Positions 5,104 to 11,966 of a DNA stretch of 11,966 nt are shown in pieces. Source of the DNA: Candidatus Aerophobota bacterium (GTDB taxonomy: Bacteria > Aerophobota > Aerophobia > Aerophobales > B47-G16); contig QMPZ01000034.1 of assembly GCA_003648815.1 (NCBI GenBank), positions 1 through 11,966 of the forward strand. The letters run 5' to 3'. Numbering within the stretch: position 1 is the first letter of the stretch; each line of letters starts with the position of its first letter. The notes beneath the pieces are model-generated. The model searched no databases, was not told the origin of the DNA, and worked only from the letters and a program-made list of their open reading frames with translations. A program made the position numbers and the translations under genes.

Positions 5104-6528
5104 ATGAGATATAAGAGAATAAGTGATGAGGTGATAAGGAAATTAAGGGAAATCGTGGGTGAGGACAACCTCATCCTGGGAAGGGAGAGGATGCTGGACT
5201 ATTCCCACGACGAGTTTTCCCTTGATTGGCTCCGTCATCTTCCGGAGGCGGTGGTGAAGCCAAAGAATACCAGGGAGATCTCTGAAATTTTGAAGCTTGC
5301 CAATAAAGAGAACTTTCCTGTCACTCCCCGGGGAGGAGGGACAGGTTTGGTCGGCGGATGCGTTCCTATCTTTGGCGGTATAGTTTTGTCCCTGGAGAGG
5401 ATGAACCGAATCCTGGAGATAGATAAGGAGAATATGATGGCGGTGGTCGAGCCCGGGGTTACCCTTATGGACTTCTACCAGGAGGTTGAGACATCGGGAC
5501 TTTTCTTTCCACCTCATCCTGGAGATGAGTCAGCTTATATAGGGGGTCTCATCGCCACCAACGCAGGTGGAGCAAGGGCAGTAAAATATGGGGTGATGAG
5601 GGATTTTGTGAAGGGGTTGGAAGTTGTCCTGCCCGACGGCAGGATCTTACAGCTTCGAGGAAAGCTCATCAAAAATTGCAGTGGATACAGCATCCTACAT
5701 TTGATGATTGGTTCAGAGGGTACCTTAGGCATCATCAGCAAGGCGGTGATACTTTTAATGCCCCCGCCCCAGAACCTGAGGACCTTACTCATCCCTTATG
5801 AGTCACTACATAATGCCATAAAGACAGTTCCGCAGATAATATCAAGTGGTATAAGGCCCATAGCTGTGGAGTTCATCCAAAACGACGTTATACCCTTTTC
5901 CGAAAAACTACTGGGTAAGGAGTGGCCCTGCAAGAAGGGAGAGGCATCCTTGATGATAATCATAGATGGCCCTACTGAGGATGAGGTGGACAGAATATCC
6001 GAGTTGATAGCGGACCTTTGTAGCGCTAACGATGCTATAGACGTTCTGGTGGCGGATGATAAAGGAAAACAGGCAGATCTTCTGGCAATCAGGAGTAACT
6101 TTTATGAGGGTTTGAAGCCGAATCTAATTGAGATACTGGACCTTACAGTTCCTCCTTCCCAGATAGTGAACCATATAGATAGGGTATGTCAGATCTCCGA
6201 GGAATACGGCGTGTGGCTTCCAGTGTATGGTCATGCAGCGGATGGGAACATACACACTCATATAATGAAGCTTAAGAAAGAGAAAGACCGCTTTAGAAGA
6301 TTGGAAGAGAAGGAGTGGAGAAGAAAATATCCCGTGATCAGGAAGCTGCTGCATGAAGACTGCATAGAGCGTGGTGGGGTGATATCTGGAGAACACGGCA
6401 TAGGGGTTGTCAAAAAAGAGTACATGTCGATGATATTCGATGATGCTTATCTTGAGTTATTGAAGAGGATAAAAAGGACATTCGATCCGAACAATATCTT
6501 AAATCCCGGTAAGGTCTTTGACTTATGA
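5104..6528 (+). CDS. FAD-binding 2-hydroxyacid dehydrogenase (GlcD / D-lactate dehydrogenase family)
   Basis: A 474-residue flavoprotein of the VAO/PCMH-type oxidase family that oxidises 2-hydroxyacids such as glycolate or D-lactate. The N-terminal FAD_binding_4 domain shows PRGGGTGLVGG (about 75-85), PGDESAYIGG with ATNAGG (139-156), and GSEGTLGI. The C-terminal FAD-oxidase domain carries HAADGNIH (377-384), the GEHGIG motif (His431) and the closing FDPNNILNPGKVF. The usual HAGDGN motif reads HAADGN. ATG 5104 is chosen because GGAGG (5091-5095) lies 8 nt upstream; ATG 5080 is in frame but has no such site. No GlcE/GlcF or iron-sulfur partner is adjacent, so the electron acceptor and exact substrate are unknown. 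Confidence 0.9.
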   Translation: MRYKRISDEVIRKLREIVGEDNLILGRERMLDYSHDEFSLDWLRHLPEAVVKPKNTREISEILKLANKENFPVTPRGGGTGLVGGCVPIFGGIVLSLERMNRILEIDKENMMAVVEPGVTLMDFYQEVETSGLFFPPHPGDESAYIGGLIATNAGGARAVKYGVMRDFVKGLEVVLPDGRILQLRGKLIKNCSGYSILHLMIGSEGTLGIISKAVILLMPPPQNLRTLLIPYESLHNAIKTVPQIISSGIRPIAVEFIQNDVIPFSEKLLGKEWPCKKGEASLMIIIDGPTEDEVDRISELIADLCSANDAIDVLVADDKGKQADLLAIRSNFYEGLKPNLIEILDLTVPPSQIVNHIDRVCQISEEYGVWLPVYGHAADGNIHTHIMKLKKEKDRFRRLEEKEWRRKYPVIRKLLHEDCIERGGVISGEHGIGVVKKEYMSMIFDDAYLELLKRIKRTFDPNNILNPGKVFDL

Positions 6529-6555
6529 AAAATCGGATGCATCTTCCCCTATATC

Positions 6556-6584
6556 TTTACAAAACAGGCATAATATGCTAAACT
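6556..6584 (+). promoter_or_regulatory. Candidate sigma70-type promoter for the PHP-transketolase-S41 cluster
   Basis: TTTACA (6556-6561) and TAAACT (6579-6584) are separated by 17 nt, with 4/6 matches at the -10. They lie just before the Shine-Dalgarno AAGGAG (6595-6600) of the PHP gene. The 81-nt gap after the oxidase stop is the only sizeable gap before the tightly packed genes that follow, which favours a start of transcription here. Confidence 0.35.
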
Positions 6585-6609
6585 AAACCAAAAGAAGGAG
6601 CACAGGTGA

Positions 6610-7275
6610 ATGATCGACCTGCACACCCACAGCTTCTTAAGCGATGGGGAGCTTAGTCCGGCGGAACTTCTCCAGAGGGCAAAGGAAAAGGGGTATAAGG
6701 CCCTGGGAATCACTGACCATGCCGATCCATCAAATATAGACTGGGTGATCCCCCGGATAGTCAAATTCTGTCAGGAGGTAAGCAGGGTAGATAAGGGGAT
6801 CAAGGTTATTCCAGGGGTGGAGCTAACACATTGTCCTCCTGCTTTAATTGGGGAGCTTGCCCGAAGAGCGAGAAAGAGGGGAGCAAAGCTAATCCTGGTC
6901 CACGGGCAGACCATAGTGGAGCCCGTTCCAGAGGGAACTAACAGAGCTGCCCTTGAGGCGGACATAGACATCTTAGCCCATCCAGGATTGATCAGTGAGG
7001 AGGAGGTCAAATTAGCCAAACAAAGGGGCATTTTTTTGGAGATATCAAGCCGCAAGGGACATTGTCTGAGCAACGGCCATGTAGCGAGGCTTGCCCTGGA
7101 ACACGGAGCAAAGCTCATCCTCAATACAGACACTCATAGCCCGGATGATCTGATAAACATAGATGAGGCAAGAAAAATCCTTCAAGGAGCAGGGCTTTCA
7201 GCTGAAAAAATAGAGGAGGTGCTTGATAACTCCCGGAAGCTGATCAAAAAGATAGAGAATGAACGTAACTTTTAG
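6610..7275 (+). CDS. PHP-domain metal-dependent phosphoesterase (histidinol-phosphatase-like)
   Basis: A 221-residue PHP-fold enzyme that would bind a di- or trinuclear metal centre and hydrolyse phosphoesters. Metal-binding motifs are in order: HTH (5-7) with LSDG, ITDHAD (Asp36, His37), PGVEL, LVHG, LAHPG, and NTDTHS (Asp174, His176). It matches the single-domain histidinol-phosphatase-like PHP proteins; no his gene is nearby, so a role in histidine synthesis is not supported by context. ATG 6610 has AAGGAG at 6595-6600. Transketolase starts 28 nt after its stop, and co-transcription with it is likely. Alternative substrates such as nucleotides or small phosphoesters are possible. Confidence 0.85.
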   Translation: MIDLHTHSFLSDGELSPAELLQRAKEKGYKALGITDHADPSNIDWVIPRIVKFCQEVSRVDKGIKVIPGVELTHCPPALIGELARRARKRGAKLILVHGQTIVEPVPEGTNRAALEADIDILAHPGLISEEEVKLAKQRGIFLEISSRKGHCLSNGHVARLALEHGAKLILNTDTHSPDDLINIDEARKILQGAGLSAEKIEEVLDNSRKLIKKIENERNF

Positions 7276-7303
7276 AGAAAAACAAAACCAGGAGAGAGCA
7301 CAG

Positions 7304-8140
7304 ATGGACAAGATCACCTCACTTAAGATAAGGGCAAATCAACTGCGGCAGGACGTGATAGAGATGACAGCTGAAGCTGGGTCCGGTCATCCCGGAGGGT
7401 CCCTCTCTGCAGCGGACATAGTGGCATGTCTATACTTTGAAGTCCTCCGTCATAATCCCAAGAACCCAAAATGGCCGGACAGGGATAGATTCGTCCTCTC
7501 AAAGGGACATGCCTGTCCTGTGCTTTATTCAGCTCTGGCAAGGTCAGGCTATTTTCCCGTGGAGGAGCTGAGGACCTTAAGAAAGATAGGAAGCCGTCTG
7601 CAGGGACATCCCGACAACAGGAAAACTCCAGGGGTGGAGATCTGTTCCGGTTCCTTAGGGCAGGGAATCTCTGCGGCAGTAGGAATGGCCTTGGCTGGAA
7701 AGATAGACAAAAAGAGCTTCCGGGTCTATGTCCTGATTGGCGACGGAGAGATAGAGGAAGGACAGGTCTGGGAGGCAGCAATGAGCGCCAGCCATTATAA
7801 GCTGGACAACCTCTGTGCCATCCTCGATTACAACGGCCTGCAGATAGATGGTCCTATCAGGAAGGTGATGTCTCCTGAGCCAATTAAGGAAAAATGGCTC
7901 TCCTTTGGCTGGCATACCGTAGAGATCGATGGACACAATATTCCTGAGATCCTGGATGCCTTCAGCCAGGCAAAGCAGGTCAAGGGAAAGCCCACCATAA
8001 TCATCGCCCATACCACAAAGGGAAAGGGAGTATCCTTTATGGAGAACGTGGTGGAGTTTCACGGCAAAGCTCCCGCTAAGGAAGAAGCTAAAAAAGCTCT
8101 GGAAGAACTAAGAGAAGAGGTAAGACAATGGGAAAACTAA
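7304..8140 (+). CDS. Transketolase, N-terminal subunit (TPP-binding)
   Basis: A 278-residue N-terminal half of a split transketolase, which moves two-carbon units between sugar phosphates in the non-oxidative pentose phosphate pathway using thiamine diphosphate. Seen are SGHPGGSLSAADI (His29 in GHPGG), SKGHACPVLYS, the GDG of the TPP motif (146-148), and DYNG (175-178) about 30 residues later, as expected for the GDG-x-N motif. The start at ATG 7304 follows GGAG (7291-7294). A longer frame to 7259 would overlap the PHP stop and add non-family residues. The end overlaps the C-terminal subunit gene by 13 nt, so the two subunits are probably made in step. Split transketolases occur in archaea and many bacteria, so the split itself is ordinary. 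Confidence 0.95.
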   Translation: MDKITSLKIRANQLRQDVIEMTAEAGSGHPGGSLSAADIVACLYFEVLRHNPKNPKWPDRDRFVLSKGHACPVLYSALARSGYFPVEELRTLRKIGSRLQGHPDNRKTPGVEICSGSLGQGISAAVGMALAGKIDKKSFRVYVLIGDGEIEEGQVWEAAMSASHYKLDNLCAILDYNGLQIDGPIRKVMSPEPIKEKWLSFGWHTVEIDGHNIPEILDAFSQAKQVKGKPTIIIAHTTKGKGVSFMENVVEFHGKAPAKEEAKKALEELREEVRQWEN

Positions 8141-9069
8141 TAGCCACAAGAGATGCCTTTGGTGAGGTGTTAGTTGAACTGGGAGAAAGGTATAAGAATT
8201 TGGTGGTTTTAACCGCTGACTTAGCTGAATCCACCCGGACAAATAAGTTTGCCAGCCGATTTCCGGATAGGTTCTTTAATATGGGGATTGCTGAACAGAA
8301 TATGATGGGAGTGGCCGCCGGTCTGGCAAGCTGTGACAAGATCGTCGTCGCCTCCTCCTTTGCCATCTTTTCCACTGGAAGAGCCTGGGAACAGGTAAGA
8401 TACAGCATCTGCCATTCTTACCTTAACGTAAAGGTGGTGGCCACCCACGGAGGAATATCCGTAGGAGAGGATGGCTCCTCTCATCAGGCAACCGAGGACC
8501 TTTCCCTGATGCGTCCTCTTCCCGGCATGAGGGTGGTGGTCCCCGCTGACGCCACGGAGACGAAGCTTGCCATTCGAGCTGCTGTAGAGACCGATGGCCC
8601 ATTTTACATTCGCTTAGGACGGCCTAAAATTCCTGTAATCTTTGAGGACAGCTGTCCCTTCCAGCTGGGCAAGGGATATAGGCTGACCGAGGGAGAAGAT
8701 GTGGCCATCTTCGCCTGTGGGGTCATGCTCTATCAGGCGTTGGAGGCGGAGAAAAATTTGAGAAGGGAAGGAGTTAAAGCTCAGGTGATCAATATGTCCA
8801 CCATTAAACCCATAGATACTCAGATTATAATTGAGGCAGCAAAAGCTACCGGTGCCGTTGTCACCGCTGAGGAACATCAGGTCACTGGAGGACTGGGAAG
8901 TGCTGTATCAGAGGTCCTTGCGGAAAACTTTCCTGTTCCCTTGGAGAGAGTGGGGATAAAGGATCGCTTTGGCGAGTCGGGCACTCCTGAAGAGCTTTTT
9001 AAAAAATATGGATTGACAGCAAGAGATATTGAGGAGGCGGCAAAAAAAGTGCTGAGGAGGAAAGGTTGA
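8128..9069 (+). CDS. Transketolase, C-terminal subunit (pyrimidine-binding)
   Basis: A 313-residue partner of the preceding subunit, carrying the Pyr domain and the C-terminal transketolase domain. The GIAEQNM segment contains the predicted cofactor-activating Glu56. Other family blocks are ASSFAIFSTGRAWEQVR, HGGISVGEDGSSHQ, EDLSLMRPLPGM, YIRLGR and TAEEHQVTGGLG. Its reading frame starts 13 nt before the upstream stop, so reinitiation or coupling is likely. Its own TGA overlaps the TTG start of the S41 protease gene (TTGA, 9066-9069). It resembles 1-deoxyxylulose-5-phosphate synthase C-terminal regions too, but the pairing with a transketolase N-terminal subunit settles the call. Confidence 0.95.
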   Translation: MGKLIATRDAFGEVLVELGERYKNLVVLTADLAESTRTNKFASRFPDRFFNMGIAEQNMMGVAAGLASCDKIVVASSFAIFSTGRAWEQVRYSICHSYLNVKVVATHGGISVGEDGSSHQATEDLSLMRPLPGMRVVVPADATETKLAIRAAVETDGPFYIRLGRPKIPVIFEDSCPFQLGKGYRLTEGEDVAIFACGVMLYQALEAEKNLRREGVKAQVINMSTIKPIDTQIIIEAAKATGAVVTAEEHQVTGGLGSAVSEVLAENFPVPLERVGIKDRFGESGTPEELFKKYGLTARDIEEAAKKVLRRKG

Positions 9070-10436
9070 AAAGGGAAAGATATTTTCTGATAGTCTCGAT
9101 AATTATCATTACTCTGACCTTTGGAGGGATTTTCTTTACCGGCGTGCAGGCGGAAGATGAAAATGACATCTTTTCAGAGTTAGGACCCTTTTTGCGTGCC
9201 TATCAGGCCATTCAAAGCCGGTATATAAAAGAAGTCGATCCCTCCAAGTTGATAGAGGGAGCTATCAAGGGAATGATGGAATCCCTGGAAGACCCTCATT
9301 CTTACTGGTTAGACCCTCGCTCCTTTGAGGATGAGAGGATAAGAAGAGAGGGCCGGGTAGGAGGAACAGGAATGGTCATTACCATTGAAAATGGTTCTCT
9401 CACTGTGGTCTCCTGCATAGAGGAGACGCCAGCCAGCCAGGCTGGCATTCACCCAGGTGACAAGATCATAAAGATAAACGGAGACCCGACCGAGGGGATC
9501 GGTTTGCCGGAGGCAGCTGATAAACTCCGGGGAAGCCCGGGGACAGAGGTGACCGTAACCATCCAGAGGGAGGGAGTAGAAGAGCCTCTTGAGTTTACCC
9601 TCACCCGCGTCATCTATAAGATACCCAATATCAAGAAAAGGCTGTTAGATGGAAATATCGGATATCTCAAGATCACCGAATTTATGGATAAAAATACAGC
9701 TGAGGACGTGAAAAGTGCTCTTGTCGAACTTCAGAACAAGAAGATCACCGGCCTGATCCTTGACCTGAGGGACAATCCAGGAGGACTTTTCTCCCAGGCG
9801 GTGAAGGTAGCTGATGAGTTTTTATCTTCGGGGGTGATCGTCTCTGTTAGAGGACGGAATCCCTCTGAGGACGATGTTCAATACGCTCATCCGGGGGGAA
9901 CAGCGCTAAAAATTCCTCTGGTAGTCTTGATCAACAGAAACAGTGCCAGTGCCTCGGAAATTGTGGCTGGAGCGATCAAAGACCATAAAAGAGGGATTCT
10001 CTTGGGAACCAGGACCTTCGGCAAGGGAACGGTTCAGCTTGACATTCCCTTGGAGGACAAAGGAGCCATACACCTGACGGTAGCCAAGTATTACACTTCC
10101 TCAGGAAAATGCATAGAGGGTCTGGGAATTGAGCCGGATATAAGGGTAGAGGCCTTCAGTCCCAGCGAGGAGGAAAAGGAGATCCTGGCCAAGCTCAGAA
10201 AATCAAAGTGTGTGGAAGAGTTTCTGGCTAAACATCCTTCATGGGAAAAAGAGGATCTTTGTCCCTTGATGGATGAGCTGAGCAGGGAGGAAGTTTATGT
10301 AGATGAAGAGCTCTTAAAGAGGGTTCTACGAGAAAAGGATGAGGACAAGGAAAACGACATCCTAAACGACCTTCAGCTTCGTCAGGCAATGGAGATATTA
10401 AAGGCCTTGGAGGTTCTTAAAGGCGTACAGAAGTGA
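9066..10436 (+). CDS. S41-family C-terminal processing peptidase with PDZ domain (CtpA-like)
   Basis: A 456-residue exported serine protease that cleaves substrates near their C-termini in the periplasm. It has a signal peptide or anchor (hydrophobic residues 7-25, possible cleavage after VQA at 29). An N-terminal segment (about 35-85) precedes the PDZ domain (about 90-180: GTGMVI, ASQAGIHPGDKI, LRGSPGT). The S41 catalytic domain has LDLRDNPGG, NSASASEIVAGA with nucleophile Ser295, and TFGKGTVQ with general base Lys320. The 25-residue Ser-Lys spacing matches characterised family members. A charged C-terminal tail of about 85 residues follows. The start is TTG 9066, overlapping the transketolase stop, with GAGGAGG at 9054-9060; no ATG precedes the signal peptide. 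A YibQ-like gene lies directly downstream, a common pairing. Confidence 0.94.
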   Translation: MKRERYFLIVSIIIITLTFGGIFFTGVQAEDENDIFSELGPFLRAYQAIQSRYIKEVDPSKLIEGAIKGMMESLEDPHSYWLDPRSFEDERIRREGRVGGTGMVITIENGSLTVVSCIEETPASQAGIHPGDKIIKINGDPTEGIGLPEAADKLRGSPGTEVTVTIQREGVEEPLEFTLTRVIYKIPNIKKRLLDGNIGYLKITEFMDKNTAEDVKSALVELQNKKITGLILDLRDNPGGLFSQAVKVADEFLSSGVIVSVRGRNPSEDDVQYAHPGGTALKIPLVVLINRNSASASEIVAGAIKDHKRGILLGTRTFGKGTVQLDIPLEDKGAIHLTVAKYYTSSGKCIEGLGIEPDIRVEAFSPSEEEKEILAKLRKSKCVEEFLAKHPSWEKEDLCPLMDELSREEVYVDEELLKRVLREKDEDKENDILNDLQLRQAMEILKALEVLKGVQK

Positions 10437-10465
10437 TCTTCTGCCACAAATAGGACAGGAAAGTT

Positions 10466-11557
10466 ATGGCAGGGAAGAAGAGGAAGAAAAGAGCTCGTAA
10501 ACTTAAACTTCTTTATATTATTACGGTAAGTCTTTTCCTTATTATAGCAGGATTAGGCTCGTTTTTGTATTTTAAATCTCTTTACTATGAGAGAAAATTT
10601 TCCGAGCTTGACCTGAAGGTCGAAAGAGGAATAAGTTCCCTGGGTCTTTCCATAGTTAGCAAGAAGATAAAAAAGGTAGGACCTTTTCCAGGATACAGTC
10701 AAGCTGAGGAAACGGTAAAGGTGCCCTTTGATTATCCTCTTGATGGATTTAAGATGCGTATCCGAAATGCATTCCCAAGATCAGTCCAGATTCAGAGGAT
10801 AGAGGAGAAGAACCTCAAGGATGCCTATCAGGTCTTCGTCCGCTTAGGATTTGGCAGGATGACCACACACATCTTAAAGTTTTTTCTCAAAAAGATAAAA
10901 ATTGCTCTGCTCATCGACGACTTTGGATATACCCAGGGAGAGGTGACAGATCTGTTTTTAAGGGACCTCGACGTTCCTCTTACTATCTCAATCATCCCTG
11001 GAACTCCCTACGCCGGGCTGATAGCACAGCAAGCTTACAAGCGCAAAAAGGAGGTCATGCTTCATCTTCCCATGGAACCAAGGGGAAAGTTTAAAAACGA
11101 ATATAAATGGATAATTATGTCCGGAATGGGGAAGGAAGAGATCGAGAATGTGACGAGGAAAGCTTATGAGAGCATTCCCCATTGTGCAGGAGTTAACAAC
11201 CACATGGGGTCCCTTGCCACCTCCAAGGAGGAGGTGATGGGACCGGTTTTAGAAGTGGTTAAGGAGAAAAACTTATACTTTGTGGATAGCAAGACAACTT
11301 CCAGTTCCGTAGCCTTTCCCTTAGCCAGGAAATTAGGGATAAGGTGTACCTCAAGAGATGTGTTTTTGGATAACGAAAAAAGTTATAGCTACATTAAAAA
11401 GCAGTTTCAGAGGCTCGTCCTTGTTGCTCGAAAAAAGGGCAGGGCCCTGGGAATAGCCCATGCAAGTCCCACCACTGCCAGGGCTATAAGAGAAATCATC
11501 TGTGATCTTGATAAAAGAAAGATTTCCCTTGTCTACGTCTCAGATATAGTGGAGTAA
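10466..11557 (+). CDS. Divergent polysaccharide deacetylase family protein (YibQ/DUF610-like)
   Basis: A 363-residue protein with a very basic N-terminus, one membrane segment (about 14-36) and a periplasmic C-terminal NodB-like domain of the divergent polysaccharide deacetylase family (PF04748). Family motifs are IALLIDDFGY (Asp151, Asp152), PLTISIIPGTPYA, EVMLHLPMEP (His200), GVNNHMGS (His246), FVDSKTT and GIAHASPTT (His332). The metal-binding residues appear intact, so it may be an active hydrolase on envelope glycan, though the family's substrate is not well defined. E. coli yibQ lies beside envC, a LytM-domain division factor. Here the neighbours are an S41 protease and, further upstream, an NlpD-like LytM protein. 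It starts 29 nt after the S41 stop, likely in the same operon. Confidence 0.9.
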   Translation: MAGKKRKKRARKLKLLYIITVSLFLIIAGLGSFLYFKSLYYERKFSELDLKVERGISSLGLSIVSKKIKKVGPFPGYSQAEETVKVPFDYPLDGFKMRIRNAFPRSVQIQRIEEKNLKDAYQVFVRLGFGRMTTHILKFFLKKIKIALLIDDFGYTQGEVTDLFLRDLDVPLTISIIPGTPYAGLIAQQAYKRKKEVMLHLPMEPRGKFKNEYKWIIMSGMGKEEIENVTRKAYESIPHCAGVNNHMGSLATSKEEVMGPVLEVVKEKNLYFVDSKTTSSSVAFPLARKLGIRCTSRDVFLDNEKSYSYIKKQFQRLVLVARKKGRALGIAHASPTTARAIREIICDLDKRKISLVYVSDIVE

Positions 11558-11577
11558 TTAGTTTGAGGAGGAAGAAG

Positions 11578-11966
11578 ATGAAGAAACTATTGGGAACAGG
11601 AGCATTTATTTTAGCATGCCTTGTTGGTATTTTGCCGGCTAAGGGAGGCACGGAAATTGACGTAATTGATGTTCCCACCGCCAGGATGCTGAACAAAAAT
11701 GAGTATAGCTTGAACTTTCGCTTCTACCAGGCAGGAGGTCTTCTCATGGTCGGGCAGGCCGGCTTGACGGAGGATCTTACCATAGGTGCCTCATACGGTG
11801 GTGAGGGAGTAATTGGGACGGGAAAGTTTAAGGGAAATCCTGAGCCGACGTTTTCCATCAAATATAAGCTGGCTGAAGAGGGGGAAAAGACCTCGTTTTC
11901 CTTAGCCGTAGGTTACAGTGGCCAGGGATACGGAAGATATTATGGGGAGGGAGATAGGGTAGATCG
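11578..11966 (+). CDS. YjbH-like outer-membrane beta-barrel protein, N-terminal part (runs off window)
   Basis: An open frame from ATG 11578 to the window edge (129 complete codons), with strong Shine-Dalgarno GAGGAGG (11565-11571) and 20 nt after the YibQ-like stop. It encodes a signal peptide (MKKLLGTG… to about residue 23). Then come IDVIDVPTARML and alternating hydrophobic/polar strands such as YSLNFRFYQAGGLLM, LTEDLTIGASYGGEGV and FSLAVGYSGQGYGRYY. These are typical of outer-membrane beta-barrels and closely resemble the YjbH-type proteins found beside envelope genes. Function is unknown; a structural or polysaccharide-linked role is possible. Family assignment rests on the N-terminal third only. 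Confidence 0.7.
   Translation, partial: MKKLLGTGAFILACLVGILPAKGGTEIDVIDVPTARMLNKNEYSLNFRFYQAGGLLMVGQAGLTEDLTIGASYGGEGVIGTGKFKGNPEPTFSIKYKLAEEGEKTSFSLAVGYSGQGYGRYYGEGDRVD

Noticed and set aside
7323..7781. Long open frame on the minus strand inside the transketolase N gene
   Set aside because: It is a shadow of a well-supported gene; the translation is low in recognisable domain features and has no ribosome site context.
7304..9069. Transketolase broken by a frameshift
   Set aside because: The two halves are separate full-length domains with an overlapping stop/start and their own start region, matching the known split two-subunit form.

Overview
This window looks like part of a chromosome from an uncultured, diderm (Gram-negative-type) bacterium. 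Two things support an outer membrane: a predicted lipoprotein related to NlpD, and a YjbH-like beta-barrel protein at the right edge. Arginine codons are mostly AGG/AGA and isoleucine is often ATA, a style common in deep-branching candidate phyla and thermophile relatives. I cannot name the phylum from sequence alone. All 13 protein genes and both tRNAs lie on the + strand. The recF-dciA pair at the left edge is usually found near oriC, so the window may lie on the leading strand close to the origin.

Layout. 1-647: the 3' end of recF, overlapping dciA (DUF721). The gyrB gene that often follows this pair is absent. 631-898: repeat copy A, a short heptamer tract and a possible weak promoter. 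899-1858: a PfkB-family sugar/nucleoside kinase whose stop codon lies in repeat copy B. 2017-4626: a strong sigma70-like promoter, then pcm, a small COG2426 membrane protein, tRNA-Pro(CGG), an NlpD-like lipoprotein (2x LysM plus a degenerate M23 domain), HPr and tRNA-Ser(GGA). The pcm ... nlpD order echoes the surE-pcm-nlpD cluster of proteobacteria. 4714-4892: two fused repeat copies (C and D). 4893-5103: a non-coding leader with a perfect operator-like palindrome. 5104-6528: a GlcD-type FAD-dependent 2-hydroxyacid dehydrogenase. 6610-11966: a tight cluster of a PHP phosphoesterase, split transketolase (N and C subunits), an S41 C-terminal processing protease, a YibQ-like divergent polysaccharide deacetylase and the start of a YjbH-like outer-membrane protein.

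How the genes may work together. Pcm repairs damaged proteins. The NlpD-like, S41 and YibQ-like proteins belong to cell-envelope families linked to peptidoglycan remodelling and division. Split transketolase serves the non-oxidative pentose phosphate pathway. HPr keeps both the His and the regulatory Ser phosphorylation sites.

The most unusual content is a short mosaic repeat present in four copies. Its ends carry stop codons used by dciA and pfkB. Its 29-nt core, flanked by TTGAGGGGGG/CCCCCCTCAA arms, is inverted in one copy relative to two others and deleted in the fourth. A second oddity is a tRNA-Pro gene whose first 10 nt are also the last codons and stop of the upstream membrane-protein gene.
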